Positions 27,101-35,088 are shown, counted from the stretch's first letter. The stretch: 64,000 nucleotides of DNA from Flavobacteriales bacterium (GCA_020635675.1 JACJZJ010000003.1:186001-250000); one strand, 5' to 3'. Notes: generated from the letters alone by a model not told the origin. Numbers and translations are program-made.

Positions 27101-27241
27101 CTGCCAATGCAGGTCGAAACGGGCCTTGATATCGTACCAGTCCACATCCGTGCCGTCGAGGTCGTTCACCCATTCCTGGGCGTGGACCATCGGAGCTAGG
27201 AGGGCACCGATCAGCGGAAAAATGAGGTTCCCGTAGCGCAT
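24161..27241 (-). CDS. Large secreted BNR/sortilin-like propeller protein with PKD and T9SS type A domain
   Basis: A 1026-residue secreted protein. A signal peptide (MRYGNLIFPLIGALLAPMVHA) leads into many BNR/Asp-box and VPS10-like units (LWRSTDDGQSW, VLKSTDGGVTW, LWKTTDGGTTW, FLRSTDGGDSF, LYRSTDSGLTF), which form one or two beta-propellers. A PKD domain follows (PAFTVSGTSACPGDAVHF...WDWSFPGG). Next come a Cys-rich module with YDGYGDGMCCG and a type A T9SS sorting domain near the end (GLFRIRPPQGC...LASGIYSIAV). Such proteins are usually surface or extracellular glycan-binding or hydrolytic proteins; no catalytic site was recognised. The ATG at 27241 has a TAGTTTTA box 6 nt upstream. Confidence 0.9.
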   Translation of the reverse strand: MRYGNLIFPLIGALLAPMVHAQEWVNDLDGTDVDWYDIKARFDLHWQGRQHEKGKGYKQMQRLDAFLSQRVYPSGRLPDLAAYAEAVRQWRSASRAPMMRTAVWTELGPLSWTSMSYNPGNGRINCVVEDPNDPGTIYLGAPAGGLWRSTDDGQSWSALLDDLPPIGVSGIAIDPTNSATLYIATGDGDGGDTYALGVLKSTDGGVTWNMTGLDWPQTITRTTRRLIMHPTDPQTLLCATNSGLWKTTDGGTTWTQRATGSFFDAEYKPGDPNIVYACTDRFLRSTDGGDSFTQVTTGVPPEADVNRMAIAVTAVDPTMVYLLCGREDNSGYKGLYRSTDSGLTFSTRSTGPNIFGYQQNGSDNGGQCWYDMALAADPTDADVIYAGGVNVWRSANGGTTWTIKSHWTYPSVVGYTHADIHALELFNGRLYCGSDGGIFRSTNNGNDWDDLSAGLGIMQSYRLGVSATVDAQVITGAQDNGMNLLDGGTWTHVQGADGMEGIIDPTDAQIQYGSSQNGSLYRTYDAWQNTGSISGSITEDGAWVTPYVMAPQDPLTLVAGYNNLWITHDRGNNWSQLTNYGTNLNVRAIAIAPSDDQVMYFSNDAWMRRTTNGGVSWQFADAGLPDLSITSIAVDHADPLHVLVSLSGYDDGDKVFESFDGGAVWTNITSNLPNVPANSLVLSTPDHGIYVGTDLGVYYIDDLLGIWQPFSQGMPPAIVTELELDTAESMLYAATFGRGTWRTPVHTPASTPPVPAFTVSGTSACPGDAVHFADASLDAAPGWDWSFPGGTPSTGSDPTVDVIYPTSGIYPVTLEVANGFGTAQTTIDITVTIEPNMLDLALTFDDYPGETSWTITSDQDGAIVATGGPYAGVPAGSSTAVQVCLPDGCYALTMYDGYGDGMCCGFGQGSYVLSDQLLGTLASGGEFATEESTAFCVTFPVGVAEGPARDAIQVYTVDPQGLFRIRPPQGCAMKALDVLDPTGRSVMHVGNTDGGSWLIDLRTLASGIYSIAVCGGASGPVRVVRP

Positions 27242-27247
27242 ATCCTG

Positions 27248-27255
27248 TAAAACTA
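27248..27255 (-). promoter_or_regulatory. Promoter -7-like box of the BNR T9SS gene
   Basis: TAGTTTTA on the minus strand, 6 nt before the ATG at 27241. Confidence 0.4.
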
Positions 27256-27294
27256 GGGAAGTCGTGCCGTCACCCGGCGCTCGTTCCGTAGGGG

Positions 27295-27302
27295 TACCTT
27301 CG
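27295..27302 (+). promoter_or_regulatory. Promoter -7-like box of mnmD
   Basis: TACCTTCG, 7 nt before the mnmD ATG at 27310. Confidence 0.5.
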
Positions 27303-27309
27303 CGGATGC

Positions 27310-28011
27310 ATGTCCCATGCAACGGTGGCCCCTGGCGATCTGCGACCGGTCCGGACCGCGGACGGTTCATTCACCCTCCGCCACGAACGCCTGGACGAAC
27401 ACTACCATTCCGTGCATGGCGCGGTCCGGGAATCGCAGCATGTGTTCCTGAGGAACGGCTTGCACGCCGTGGACCTGCCGCGGATCGATCTGCTCGAGAT
27501 CGGCCTGGGCACCGGACTGAACGCCCTGCTGACCTTCCTGGCCACGCGCGTTCATCGCTGCACCGTGCACTACACCGCCCTGGAGCCCTTCCCGGTGTCC
27601 ATCGACCTGCTCCGGAGCATGGATCATTGCGCGGTGCTCGGTGTGCCGGATGCAAGGGACCTGTACGAGGAATGGATGATGGGCGGACCGGGTGTGGTCA
27701 TCCCTGCCGGTGACGGGTTCCATTTTCGACGACTTGATCAGGAGGCCGGGTCGATCACGGATGCGAACGCCTTCGACCTGATCTATTTCGATGCGTTCGC
27801 GCCGGAAAAGCAACCCGGGCTTTGGACCGAGGAAATGTTCCAACGCATGCACAAGGCACTTCGCCCCGGCGGGGTCCTGGTGACCTATTGCGCGAAGGGA
27901 CAGGTGCGCAGGAACATGGTCTCGGCCGGACTTCAGGTGGAGCGGCTTCCCGGACCGCCGGGAAAACGGGAGATGTTGCGTGCGCGAAGACCGAAGGAAG
28001 TGCGGGCATGA
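27310..28011 (+). CDS. mnmD: tRNA 5-methylaminomethyl-2-thiouridine methyltransferase MnmD
   Basis: A 233-residue SAM-dependent methyltransferase of the DUF752/MnmD family. It methylates nm5s2U34 to mnm5s2U34 in tRNA and corresponds to the methyltransferase half of enteric MnmC. Motif I is LLEIGLGTGLNALLT, and the family fingerprint FDAFAPEKQPGLWTEEMF is present, followed by LRPGGVLVTYCAKG. The oxidase half of MnmC is absent, as expected for the stand-alone form in Bacteroidota. The stop overlaps the Nudix ATG by 4 bp (ATGA). Confidence 0.92.
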   Translation: MSHATVAPGDLRPVRTADGSFTLRHERLDEHYHSVHGAVRESQHVFLRNGLHAVDLPRIDLLEIGLGTGLNALLTFLATRVHRCTVHYTALEPFPVSIDLLRSMDHCAVLGVPDARDLYEEWMMGGPGVVIPAGDGFHFRRLDQEAGSITDANAFDLIYFDAFAPEKQPGLWTEEMFQRMHKALRPGGVLVTYCAKGQVRRNMVSAGLQVERLPGPPGKREMLRARRPKEVRA

Positions 28012-28457
28012 AGCGTTTCACGATCCGTGTTTACGGTCTGCTGGTGCACGAGGGCTGCGTTCTGGTCGCCGATGAACGCATCCGAGGACGATGCATCACC
28101 AAGTTCCCGGGTGGTGGGCTGGAGTTCGGTGAAGGCACGAAGGATTGTCTGGTCCGTGAGGTCCGCGAGGAGATCGGGGTGGTGGCCAAGGACCTCGTGC
28201 ATTTCTACACGACGGACTATTTCCAACGATCGGCGTTCCACGAGACCGAGGTGCAGGTGTTGTCGATCTACTACAACTTCAGCGTGGAACGACCGGAAGG
28301 GATCGCCGCCTCGATGGGCGACGAACCCGCCTACCCGGAATTGGAGGGTGGTGAGCTGTTCCGATGGCTGCGCCTTGGCGATGTGCGGTCGGATGCGGTC
28401 ACCCTGCCCATCGATCGGCGGGTACTGGGCATGTTGATCGAACGGGAGGTGCGCTAG
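28008..28457 (+). CDS. Nudix hydrolase
   Basis: A 149-residue protein starting MKRFTIRVYGLLVHEG. The Nudix box Gx5Ex7REUxEExGU is complete (GLEFGEGTKDCLVREVREEIG). It hydrolyses a nucleoside diphosphate linked to another group; the substrate is not predictable. It is translationally coupled to mnmD through an ATGA overlap. Its last 4 bp overlap the convergent gene at 28454. Confidence 0.9.
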   Translation: MKRFTIRVYGLLVHEGCVLVADERIRGRCITKFPGGGLEFGEGTKDCLVREVREEIGVVAKDLVHFYTTDYFQRSAFHETEVQVLSIYYNFSVERPEGIAASMGDEPAYPELEGGELFRWLRLGDVRSDAVTLPIDRRVLGMLIEREVR

Positions 28458-29029
28458 ACCCCCAGCCGCTTCACCACGTAGCGCTCCACCTGCCGGAAGA
28501 GCTGCTCGGGCTCGTAGGTGCGCCACTCCACTTCGTTCATGCGGCCGCCGAGCAGGAAGTATTGGTCGATGTTGGCGGCCCGCATGTCGTAGAGTACATG
28601 GTCGCGGAAGTTCAACAGCGCGATCCATCCCCCGGCATCCTCGGCCTCGTCCCACCATTCCTCGTAGTAGCTCTCGTCGCTGGTATGGAAGTTCAGCACG
28701 TTCTCTCCGATGAGGATGAACTTGCCGATCCCCTGCGCCATGAGATGCTCCACGATGTCCCGTTTCAGGTACATGATGTCGTTGTGGAGCAGGTCGTTCC
28801 ATTCGCCGATCAATTCGATCACCGCGAAACCCTCCTCGTAGTCCGAATACAGGATCTTGAGATAGAGGGTGTGCGATCCGAACGCGTCCCATTGCGGATG
28901 TATCGCATGATCGTAGACCGCATGCGTGAACTCGAACTCGCTGTAGATGCGTCCGTGGAAGGGCGAGCGTTCGTCCTCCTCCGCGGTGTAGCGATGACGC
29001 CAGTTCCAGAACGGTTCGATGTCGTGCAT
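28454..29029 (-). CDS. Conserved hypothetical acidic/aromatic protein
   Basis: A 191-residue cytoplasmic-looking protein, rich in Tyr, Trp, Asp and Glu (EPFWNWRHRY; DESYYEEWWDEAEDAGGWIALL). It has no signal peptide, membrane segment or recognised motif. Its even composition and high hydrophobic periodicity look like a folded domain. It follows murQ by 15 bp on the same strand, so co-transcription with cell-wall recycling is likely. I cannot name a function. Confidence 0.75.
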   Translation of the reverse strand: MHDIEPFWNWRHRYTAEEDERSPFHGRIYSEFEFTHAVYDHAIHPQWDAFGSHTLYLKILYSDYEEGFAVIELIGEWNDLLHNDIMYLKRDIVEHLMAQGIGKFILIGENVLNFHTSDESYYEEWWDEAEDAGGWIALLNFRDHVLYDMRAANIDQYFLLGGRMNEVEWRTYEPEQLFRQVERYVVKRLGV

Positions 29030-29044
29030 CGGTGCAAAGATCGT

Positions 29045-29863
29045 TCACCGGTCGCCTCGGGACCGACCGGCCTCCAGCGCCTTCCGCACGCTGCCGAACT
29101 TCTTCAGCAGTGCATTGGCCGCGTCGTAGTCCAGACCCGATCCCTCCATCACCATCCGCGTGCCACGGTCCACCAGCTTGGCATTGCTCAGCTGCATGTC
29201 CACCATCCGGTTGCCCTGCACGCGGCCCAGCTTGATCATGGCCGTTGTGCTGATCATGTTCAGGACCAGTTTCTGCGCGGTGCCGCTCTTCATGCGCGTG
29301 CTGCCGGTGATGAACTCGGGGCCGACCACGGCGACGAGGGCATGGACCGCCGTGACGGCCACCGGACTTCCGGGATTGCATGTGATGCCGGCCGTGAGGA
29401 TGCCCCCCGCGTTGCAGCGCTCGAGGGCACCGACCACATAAGGGGTGGTGCCGCTGGCGGCGATGCCGACCACCGTGTCATCCCCACCGACCATGTGCTC
29501 CTGCAGGTCCTTCCAGCCCTGCTCGGCATCGTCCTCGGCGAATTCCACCGCCTTGCGGATGGCCCTGTCACCGCCGGCGATCAGACCGACCACAAGCCCG
29601 TGCGATACGCCGAACGTGGGCGGGCATTCGCTGGCGTCCACGATACCCAGGCGGCCGCTCGTTCCGGCCCCGATGTAGAACAGGCGGCCCCCGCTGGCCA
29701 TGCGCGGGACCAGTGCGTCCACGAAAGCGGTGATGGCCGGTACGATGCGTTCCACGGCTTCAGGCACAAGACGGTCCTCGGCGTTGATGTGGCGCAGCAG
29801 TTGCTCCGTCGACATCCGTTCCAGATCGTCGTGCGGCGAGGGCTTTTCGGTGATCCGTTCCAT
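29045..29863 (-). CDS. murQ: N-acetylmuramic acid 6-phosphate etherase
   Basis: A 272-residue SIS-fold lyase that splits MurNAc-6-phosphate into GlcNAc-6-phosphate and D-lactate during peptidoglycan recycling. The family hallmarks are LFYIGAGTSGRLGIVDASECPPTF, GGDRAIRKAVEFAEDD, GIAASGTTPYVVGAL and TGSTRMKSGTAQKLVLNM. It is slightly shorter than the roughly 300 residues of enteric MurQ but covers the whole SIS domain. No murP or anmK partner is nearby. The D-lactate it makes could feed the GlcD-type dehydrogenase at 10748, an inference only. Confidence 0.95.
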   Translation of the reverse strand: MERITEKPSPHDDLERMSTEQLLRHINAEDRLVPEAVERIVPAITAFVDALVPRMASGGRLFYIGAGTSGRLGIVDASECPPTFGVSHGLVVGLIAGGDRAIRKAVEFAEDDAEQGWKDLQEHMVGGDDTVVGIAASGTTPYVVGALERCNAGGILTAGITCNPGSPVAVTAVHALVAVVGPEFITGSTRMKSGTAQKLVLNMISTTAMIKLGRVQGNRMVDMQLSNAKLVDRGTRMVMEGSGLDYDAANALLKKFGSVRKALEAGRSRGDR

Positions 29864-29880
29864 GTGCGGACGGGTACAAA

Positions 29881-29905
29881 GAAAAAGGGCCGCATCATGC
29901 GACCC
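29881..29905 (-). terminator. Rho-independent terminator of the esterase-fold T9SS gene
   Basis: On the minus strand, GGGTCGCA-TGA-TGCGGCCC forms an 8-bp stem (one G-U pair). It is followed at once by TTTTTC, 22 nt after the stop codon at 29928. This is the clearest intrinsic terminator in the window. Confidence 0.85.
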
Positions 29906-29927
29906 TCTTCCATCGTCCGGATCTGTG

Positions 29928-31589
29928 TCAGTTGAAGACCAGCTTGCGCGTCACCGCGCCCTGGTCGAACTGCAACTGGATGAAGTAGGTGCCGTTCCGG
30001 AGCGCCTTGCGGGGCAGGTCGAACTGCAGGGCCTCCACATTGGCCGCGTCCACCTGCCTGCCGTTCACATCGTACAGCGTGTACATGCGTATCGTGGCGG
30101 CATCACTGGTGATGGTCACGCGATCGGTGGCCGGGGTCGGGTACAGGTGCACCCCCTGGGCGATCGGATCGCCCTCATCGATGCCGACCAATGAGCAGGG
30201 TCCGAGGTCCAGGGCGCAGACGATGCGGGGGTTCATGTACCCCATGATCGTGTCGATGTAGGTACGCCCCTTCGTCGGGCTCATGTCGGGGTTGCTGGCG
30301 AGCGAGGCATCATTGGTGGTCACGCCTGGCATGATCTCCACCTGTGCCAGCGGTGAATTGGGGTCCCACCATTGCCAGGGGCTGGCTTCGTCCATGGCGG
30401 GGGCCGGCCAACGGGGGCGGATGAACGGGAACAGACCTTCCGGCGCCGGGCTGATCATCACGCCGTCGATGGTCTGCCCGTACAGCGCGCGGGCGGCGTC
30501 GGTGTAGGGATCACCGCCGGGGAGCGTTGCGAAGGAGGCGTTGTTGCCGTAGGTGTTGATCAGCTGTTCGAACAGGTTCGAGCCTTGAACGGGCACCACC
30601 GGGCCGCCGGTGGTCGGCACGATCACGATGCCCTCGGTGAAGGGAGCGAAGGGATCGAACACCGTGTGGAAGGCCACCATGGGCACGTCGCCGGGGGCCA
30701 CCCAACTGGTGTCCGCCAAGGCACCGCCCAGGTTCACACAGAATTGGGTCTCGTAGTCGAAGCCGTTGGGCCGGTAAAGGGTCAGCTGGCCGTTGAAGCC
30801 GGCCAGGTTACCCACCAGGGTGGTGTCCACGTAGCTGACGGTCGGGTCGAAGGGGTCCGGGCGGAACTTCTCGATGAAGAGCTCCGCGGGATCGTCCAGG
30901 GTGGCGTTGGCCAGCGCGATGTAGCCGCCGGTGCCTTCGCCGAGCACGATGATCTTGGTCGGGTCCACACCCCAAGTATTCACGCCGGCGGCGTCGGCCT
31001 TCAGGTTGCGCACGCATTGCCGGACATCATGGATCGCCCGGTAGATCGCGTTCAACAATTGGCCGCGGCGTTCCTCCTCGGTGGCGGCCAGCGGGTTCCA
31101 GCCCAGTCGGTAGTCCATGCTGATGGCCACGTAACCGCGGCGGGCCATCTGCTTGCAGATCTCCACCGCACAGCTGTCGGTACGCAGACCGGTGGGGCTG
31201 CCGTTGGTCGGTGGGGGAAGCGCGTTGCCGGTGTGGAGGTACAGCACCACGGGCCGGGCGGTCTCCGTGTCGATGCCCTGGTCCGGCTGGTACACGTCCA
31301 TCTGCAGGTCCTTCACCTTCACCACGGTCGATCCATCGTTCGGATCGAAGAACGCCGGAGGAATGGGCTGCTGGGTGCTCACGAGGGTCTGCAATTGCAC
31401 GATCTCAGCGGGCGCACCCGGGTCCTGCACGTTCGACGGTGGCAGGAAATCGATGTTCACCCCATAGCTGATGCCACTGGAGATCGAGATCTCGGAGTTG
31501 GTGAACACCTCCTCCAGGTAGCGCTGTTGCGCCGCCGCGGAGAGCGTGGTCACACCGAGTACGAGAGCGAGTAGAGGTCGATGGTCCAT
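29928..31589 (-). CDS. Secreted alpha/beta-hydrolase-fold (carboxylesterase-like) protein without nucleophile Ser, T9SS type A
   Basis: A 553-residue protein with a signal peptide (ending SAAAQQ) and a carboxylesterase-like core: DVYQP, RPVVLYLHTGN, GYVAISMDYRLGW, AIHDVRQCVRNLKADA, NTWGVDPTKIIVLGEGTGGY. In active esterases the elbow reads GESAGG; here it reads G217-E-G219-T-G-G, so the catalytic Ser is a Gly. The C-terminus (GVHLYPTPATDRVTI ... LRNGTYFIQLQFDQGAVTRKLVFN) is a type A T9SS sorting domain. It follows the TonB receptor gene by 33 bp and ends in a strong terminator. It is probably a binding protein or pseudo-esterase rather than an enzyme. Confidence 0.85.
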   Translation of the reverse strand: MDHRPLLALVLGVTTLSAAAQQRYLEEVFTNSEISISSGISYGVNIDFLPPSNVQDPGAPAEIVQLQTLVSTQQPIPPAFFDPNDGSTVVKVKDLQMDVYQPDQGIDTETARPVVLYLHTGNALPPPTNGSPTGLRTDSCAVEICKQMARRGYVAISMDYRLGWNPLAATEEERRGQLLNAIYRAIHDVRQCVRNLKADAAGVNTWGVDPTKIIVLGEGTGGYIALANATLDDPAELFIEKFRPDPFDPTVSYVDTTLVGNLAGFNGQLTLYRPNGFDYETQFCVNLGGALADTSWVAPGDVPMVAFHTVFDPFAPFTEGIVIVPTTGGPVVPVQGSNLFEQLINTYGNNASFATLPGGDPYTDAARALYGQTIDGVMISPAPEGLFPFIRPRWPAPAMDEASPWQWWDPNSPLAQVEIMPGVTTNDASLASNPDMSPTKGRTYIDTIMGYMNPRIVCALDLGPCSLVGIDEGDPIAQGVHLYPTPATDRVTITSDAATIRMYTLYDVNGRQVDAANVEALQFDLPRKALRNGTYFIQLQFDQGAVTRKLVFN

Positions 31590-31608
31590 GTTTCGGGATT
31601 TGTTCGGT

Positions 31609-31616
31609 TAAAGGTA
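31609..31616 (-). promoter_or_regulatory. Promoter -7-like box between the TonB receptor and esterase-like genes
   Basis: TACCTTTA on the minus strand, 19 nt before the ATG at 31589. The esterase-like gene may have its own transcript in addition to read-through. Confidence 0.4.
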
Positions 31617-31622
31617 GCGTGC

Positions 31623-34523
31623 TCAACGCATGTCGAGCTCGTAGATCAATTGGAGGTAGGCCAGCCGCCCCACCAGCGGACCGCCGTACACCATGCGCAC
31701 ATCGTTGTTCCACATGCGGTCCGGCTTTTCGTCACCGGGCACGTCCGGGTCGAACAGGGGCACGATGCCGAACAGGTCGCTGCAGCCGAGCTTCACGGTC
31801 AGGTCGTTCTTCGGGAAGCGCACGTTCACCTGCACGTCCACCAGGTCATAGCTCGGGATGGGCCCGGTGAATTGCGGTGAACCCTCGAAGGTGAACCCCT
31901 CGATGTACTTGTAGTTGACACCGAAGCCGAGGTCCTGGCGCGTGGTGAAGGGGATCCGCAGGTCATGGCCGGTGATGCCGAGGTTGAACTTGTTCTCCGG
32001 CGTGTTGAAGGCCGGGATGATCGGGTCGTTCGCGCCCGCCACCAGCTTGTTCCAGGAGTAGTTCACGGTGTAGGTGAACTTCTTGGAATAGAAGTTCACA
32101 CCGATGTTCGCGCCTTCGGTGCGCACCTGCTCCGTGGAGTTGGTCGCCACGCGGTACACCTGCAGCCCACGGGGAAAGGCGCTGGCATCGAAGGTCGTAC
32201 TGATCCCGATCAGATAACCGATGAAGTCGGTGTACCAGCTGTGGTAGGCGCCGAGGTCGATGTACATCCATTTCCCGATCGTGCCCCGGTATCCGGCCTC
32301 GATCGTGCGCACCTGTTCGGGACGGACGCGATCCACGTTGAAATACTCCAGTTCGCTCAGCCCTGCCTGGAGGTTGGGGCTGTTCCGATAGGCGTCGAAC
32401 GAGTCGAGCGTGATCAGACTGTCCCGGCCTTCCTCGAACTGCCCATCGATGTTCCCCAGCAGGATGGCCCGCCCCACATTGTAATAGAGGTATTGGTCGG
32501 CAAGGGTGGGATTGCGTACGGCGCTGCTGAACGAGAGGCGGATCGTGTGGTCCTGCGTCGGGTTGAAAACGAGCGAGGCGGCCGGCGAGAAGAGGTACTT
32601 GAAGTTCTCGTTCTTGTCCATCCGGAGCGTGGCCGTGGCTTTGAGCCTGCGGTCCATGAACGAACGTTCCAAACCCACGTACCCACCGAATTCCCGGTTG
32701 ATGATCTTCACGTCCCCCGTATCCCGGAAAATGGTGCCCGCCGTATTCGGATGGTACTCGCGGTACGAGCCCCCCACGGCGATCTCCGCCCATGCCGGCT
32801 TGAACCGGTATTCCCCCATCGCGTGGAAAAGGGCCGATTTGTCATAGAACAGGGAACCTCCATCGGTGAAGCGGGTGCGCTTGATCTCGTCCAGCTTCTC
32901 GTTGAAGCGGTCCGTGTCCACGATGTACGCTGGGTCGAGGAGCGTGGTGTTCAGGCTGTTCACTGAATCGGCGACCATTTGATGGTATTGCACGAAGAGA
33001 TCATGATGATCGGCGATGAACTGGGTCAGGTAGGCATCGTAGGCATCCGCCGTGGTGATGCCTTGACCGACCGCTTCACTTGGTGTGTAGTAGCCAGGTT
33101 CGTCCGCATTGAGCATCGGTTCGATCCAGTTATCCCAGAGCAGGTAGTACTTGGTATTCCACTCCTTCGTGGTGCCGCTCGCCTCCTGCAGGCGGATCCC
33201 GGTGGTGTAGATGTCGTAGGTGTCACCGGCGTCCTCGTGGGTCAGATAGGCCCGCGCGAACCAGGTGCCCTCACGCCCGATGCCGATCCGGTGCTGGAAG
33301 AACCGGATGTTCTTGAGGCGGTAGCGGTTGTCGCCCTGGTACACCGTACTGCCGGTGCTGAAATTGTGTGCCGTGGAAAGGTCCATCGGCGCGATGGAGT
33401 CCGTGCCCTGCTTCAGCCGGTAATGCAGGGAGACGCCCGCCTTCAGGTTCCTGGTGCCATAGTCCACCAGGTCCGTCTCCTTGTACCCGGGGCGGAGGAA
33501 GAGTCCAAGCCCCGGATAGTCTCTGCGGCTTTGCTGCGTCAAGCTGAAATCATTGTTCACCGAAGTGTTCTCGTCGCCGTAGATGTTCACCGCATCGTAC
33601 CGGCCGGGGTTGTCCACACCGGTGGGGGAGTTGCTCGTGGCCGAATAGTCCTCGGCATACCAGTCCTCCGCGCGCAGACCGAAGAAGTTCAGTTTGTAGG
33701 CGAACCGGGGCTGCCCCGCGCCGTTGTTGATCACCTGGGCCCAGCGCACCGCGGCTTCCAACAGGTCGCGTTCACCACCCTTCATGCTCACGCTCAGGCC
33801 GGGGAACAGCCAGGGGCTCTTGGTGGTCATGTTGATCACCCCGTTGAAGGCGCCCGGCCCGTAGTAGGCGGTGCTGGCCCCGGCGATCACGTCCACCTTC
33901 ATCACGTCCAGGTCGCTCGCCCCGAGGAAATTGCCCAGGCTGAAGTTGAGCCCCGGACTTTGGTTGTCCACCCCGTCGATCAGCTGCAGGCTGCGCACGG
34001 GGCTGGTGCTGTTGAAGCCGCGCGTGTTGATCACCTTGAACCCGAAGCTCGCGGCGGTCATGTCCACTCCTTTCAAGGTGCCCAGGCTCTCGTAGAAGTC
34101 GCCGCTGGGCGCTTCCCGGATGGCGATCACATCCATGCTCTCCACGGTGAGCGGGGCCTGCTTCTGCTTCTCGCTGATCCGGCTGCCCACCACTTCCGCT
34201 TCCTGGAGCAACACCTGGTCCGCGCTCAGTTTGAACTTCAACTCCTGGTCCAGGCTTTTCACCAGCACCTCCTGGTCCTGGTAGCCGATGAAGGAGATCA
34301 TCAGGGTGTAGGGAGGCAGTTCGTTCACGCCGATCTCGAACCGGCCGTCGACGTCCGTGGTGGCCCCGGTGGTGGTGCCCTTGATCACCACGTTCGCGCC
34401 GATCAGGGTCTCACCGGAGGAGGCGTCGACCACCACCCCGCGCAGGCGGTATTGCTGGGCCAGCACGGACACGGGCAGGATCAGCGCGATCGGAAGCAGG
34501 TGGCGCAATGCGAGCGACGGCAT
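31623..34523 (-). CDS. TonB-dependent outer-membrane receptor with carboxypeptidase-like N-terminal domain
   Basis: A 966-residue outer-membrane receptor. After the signal peptide (ending PVSVLAQ) comes a CarboxypepD_reg-like beta-sandwich (YRLRGVVVDASSGETLIGANVVIKGT). Next are the plug (GVDMTAASFGFKVINTRGFNSTSPVRSLQLIDG, split by VDVIAGASTAYYGPGAFNGVINM) and a 22-strand barrel that ends in an aromatic-alternating strand (LVGRLAYLQLIYELDMR). It imports a ligand using TonB energy. No SusD partner is adjacent; instead a T9SS esterase-like protein follows. The ligand is unknown. A TATATTTA box lies 58 nt upstream of the start. Confidence 0.92.
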   Translation of the reverse strand: MPSLALRHLLPIALILPVSVLAQQYRLRGVVVDASSGETLIGANVVIKGTTTGATTDVDGRFEIGVNELPPYTLMISFIGYQDQEVLVKSLDQELKFKLSADQVLLQEAEVVGSRISEKQKQAPLTVESMDVIAIREAPSGDFYESLGTLKGVDMTAASFGFKVINTRGFNSTSPVRSLQLIDGVDNQSPGLNFSLGNFLGASDLDVMKVDVIAGASTAYYGPGAFNGVINMTTKSPWLFPGLSVSMKGGERDLLEAAVRWAQVINNGAGQPRFAYKLNFFGLRAEDWYAEDYSATSNSPTGVDNPGRYDAVNIYGDENTSVNNDFSLTQQSRRDYPGLGLFLRPGYKETDLVDYGTRNLKAGVSLHYRLKQGTDSIAPMDLSTAHNFSTGSTVYQGDNRYRLKNIRFFQHRIGIGREGTWFARAYLTHEDAGDTYDIYTTGIRLQEASGTTKEWNTKYYLLWDNWIEPMLNADEPGYYTPSEAVGQGITTADAYDAYLTQFIADHHDLFVQYHQMVADSVNSLNTTLLDPAYIVDTDRFNEKLDEIKRTRFTDGGSLFYDKSALFHAMGEYRFKPAWAEIAVGGSYREYHPNTAGTIFRDTGDVKIINREFGGYVGLERSFMDRRLKATATLRMDKNENFKYLFSPAASLVFNPTQDHTIRLSFSSAVRNPTLADQYLYYNVGRAILLGNIDGQFEEGRDSLITLDSFDAYRNSPNLQAGLSELEYFNVDRVRPEQVRTIEAGYRGTIGKWMYIDLGAYHSWYTDFIGYLIGISTTFDASAFPRGLQVYRVATNSTEQVRTEGANIGVNFYSKKFTYTVNYSWNKLVAGANDPIIPAFNTPENKFNLGITGHDLRIPFTTRQDLGFGVNYKYIEGFTFEGSPQFTGPIPSYDLVDVQVNVRFPKNDLTVKLGCSDLFGIVPLFDPDVPGDEKPDRMWNNDVRMVYGGPLVGRLAYLQLIYELDMR

Positions 34524-34581
34524 CGGTACGGGTGGTTCGGCACTGGCGTTCCGCCCGGGCGATGCCGCCGGCGGACGTCGC

Positions 34582-34589
34582 TAAATATA
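34582..34589 (-). promoter_or_regulatory. Promoter -7-like box of the TonB receptor gene
   Basis: TATATTTA on the minus strand, 58 nt before the ATG at 34523, in an AT-rich pocket. Confidence 0.4.
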
Positions 34590-34600
34590 GGCGAGGAGGT

Positions 34601-35044
34601 TCACCAACCCCGCGCCATGGTCGCGGCCATCGCCACCATCAGCACCAGCAGCGGCAGTTCATAGATGGTGAGGCGTGCAAGCAGGGGCGCGGTGGTGAGG
34701 TCCGGTGTGCGGCCGCGCTTCATTTGCGACCGCCAGCGGATGAAGGTGACCATGGGGCGCAGTTCCAGCAGCAGCACGACCACGAAAAGGCCCATCTTGG
34801 TCAGGAAGGTGTGGCTGGAGAGATAGTGATCCGTGCCTTTTTCCACGCCGCCGAAAGCCCGCCAGAGCCCCGTGACGATCCAGAGCAGGGCGGCCACGCC
34901 GTACCAGTTGTCCGCATGGAACACCGCGTCCAGCCCGGTGATGTCGCGCAGTTTGCGGAGCGCCCGCCAGCGCCCCCACACCGCACCGAGGCCGATGGCG
35001 AGGGCCAGCAGATGGGCGATGGCCAGGGTGAGACGAAGGAACAT
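34601..35044 (-). CDS. DUF2214-like integral membrane protein
   Basis: A 147-residue protein with four hydrophobic helices (MFLRLTLAIAHLLALAIGLGA; NWYGVAALLWIVTGLWRAF; FLTKMGLFVVVLLLELRPMV; LPLLVLMVAMAATM). The layout and conserved polar residues (WYG, FLTKMG, ELRPM) match the DUF2214 family of small membrane proteins, whose role is unknown. A TACCTTGG box ends 4 nt before the ATG, which selects this start from a much longer frame that is a shadow of the divergent gene. Confidence 0.8.
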   Translation of the reverse strand: MFLRLTLAIAHLLALAIGLGAVWGRWRALRKLRDITGLDAVFHADNWYGVAALLWIVTGLWRAFGGVEKGTDHYLSSHTFLTKMGLFVVVLLLELRPMVTFIRWRSQMKRGRTPDLTTAPLLARLTIYELPLLVLMVAMAATMARGW

Positions 35045-35048
35045 GGCG

Positions 35049-35056
35049 CCAAGGTA
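35049..35056 (-). promoter_or_regulatory. Promoter -7-like box of the DUF2214-like gene
   Basis: TACCTTGG on the minus strand, 4 nt before the ATG at 35044. Confidence 0.45.
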
Positions 35057-35080
35057 GCGCCGGTCCCGGTCTGCTTTCCC

Positions 35081-35088
35081 TAACCTTG
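35081..35088 (+). promoter_or_regulatory. Promoter -7-like box of the beta-CASP gene
   Basis: TAACCTTG (one extra base relative to TAnnTTnG), 4 nt before the ATG at 35093. The two divergent genes share a 48 bp intergenic region with a box each. Confidence 0.4.
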
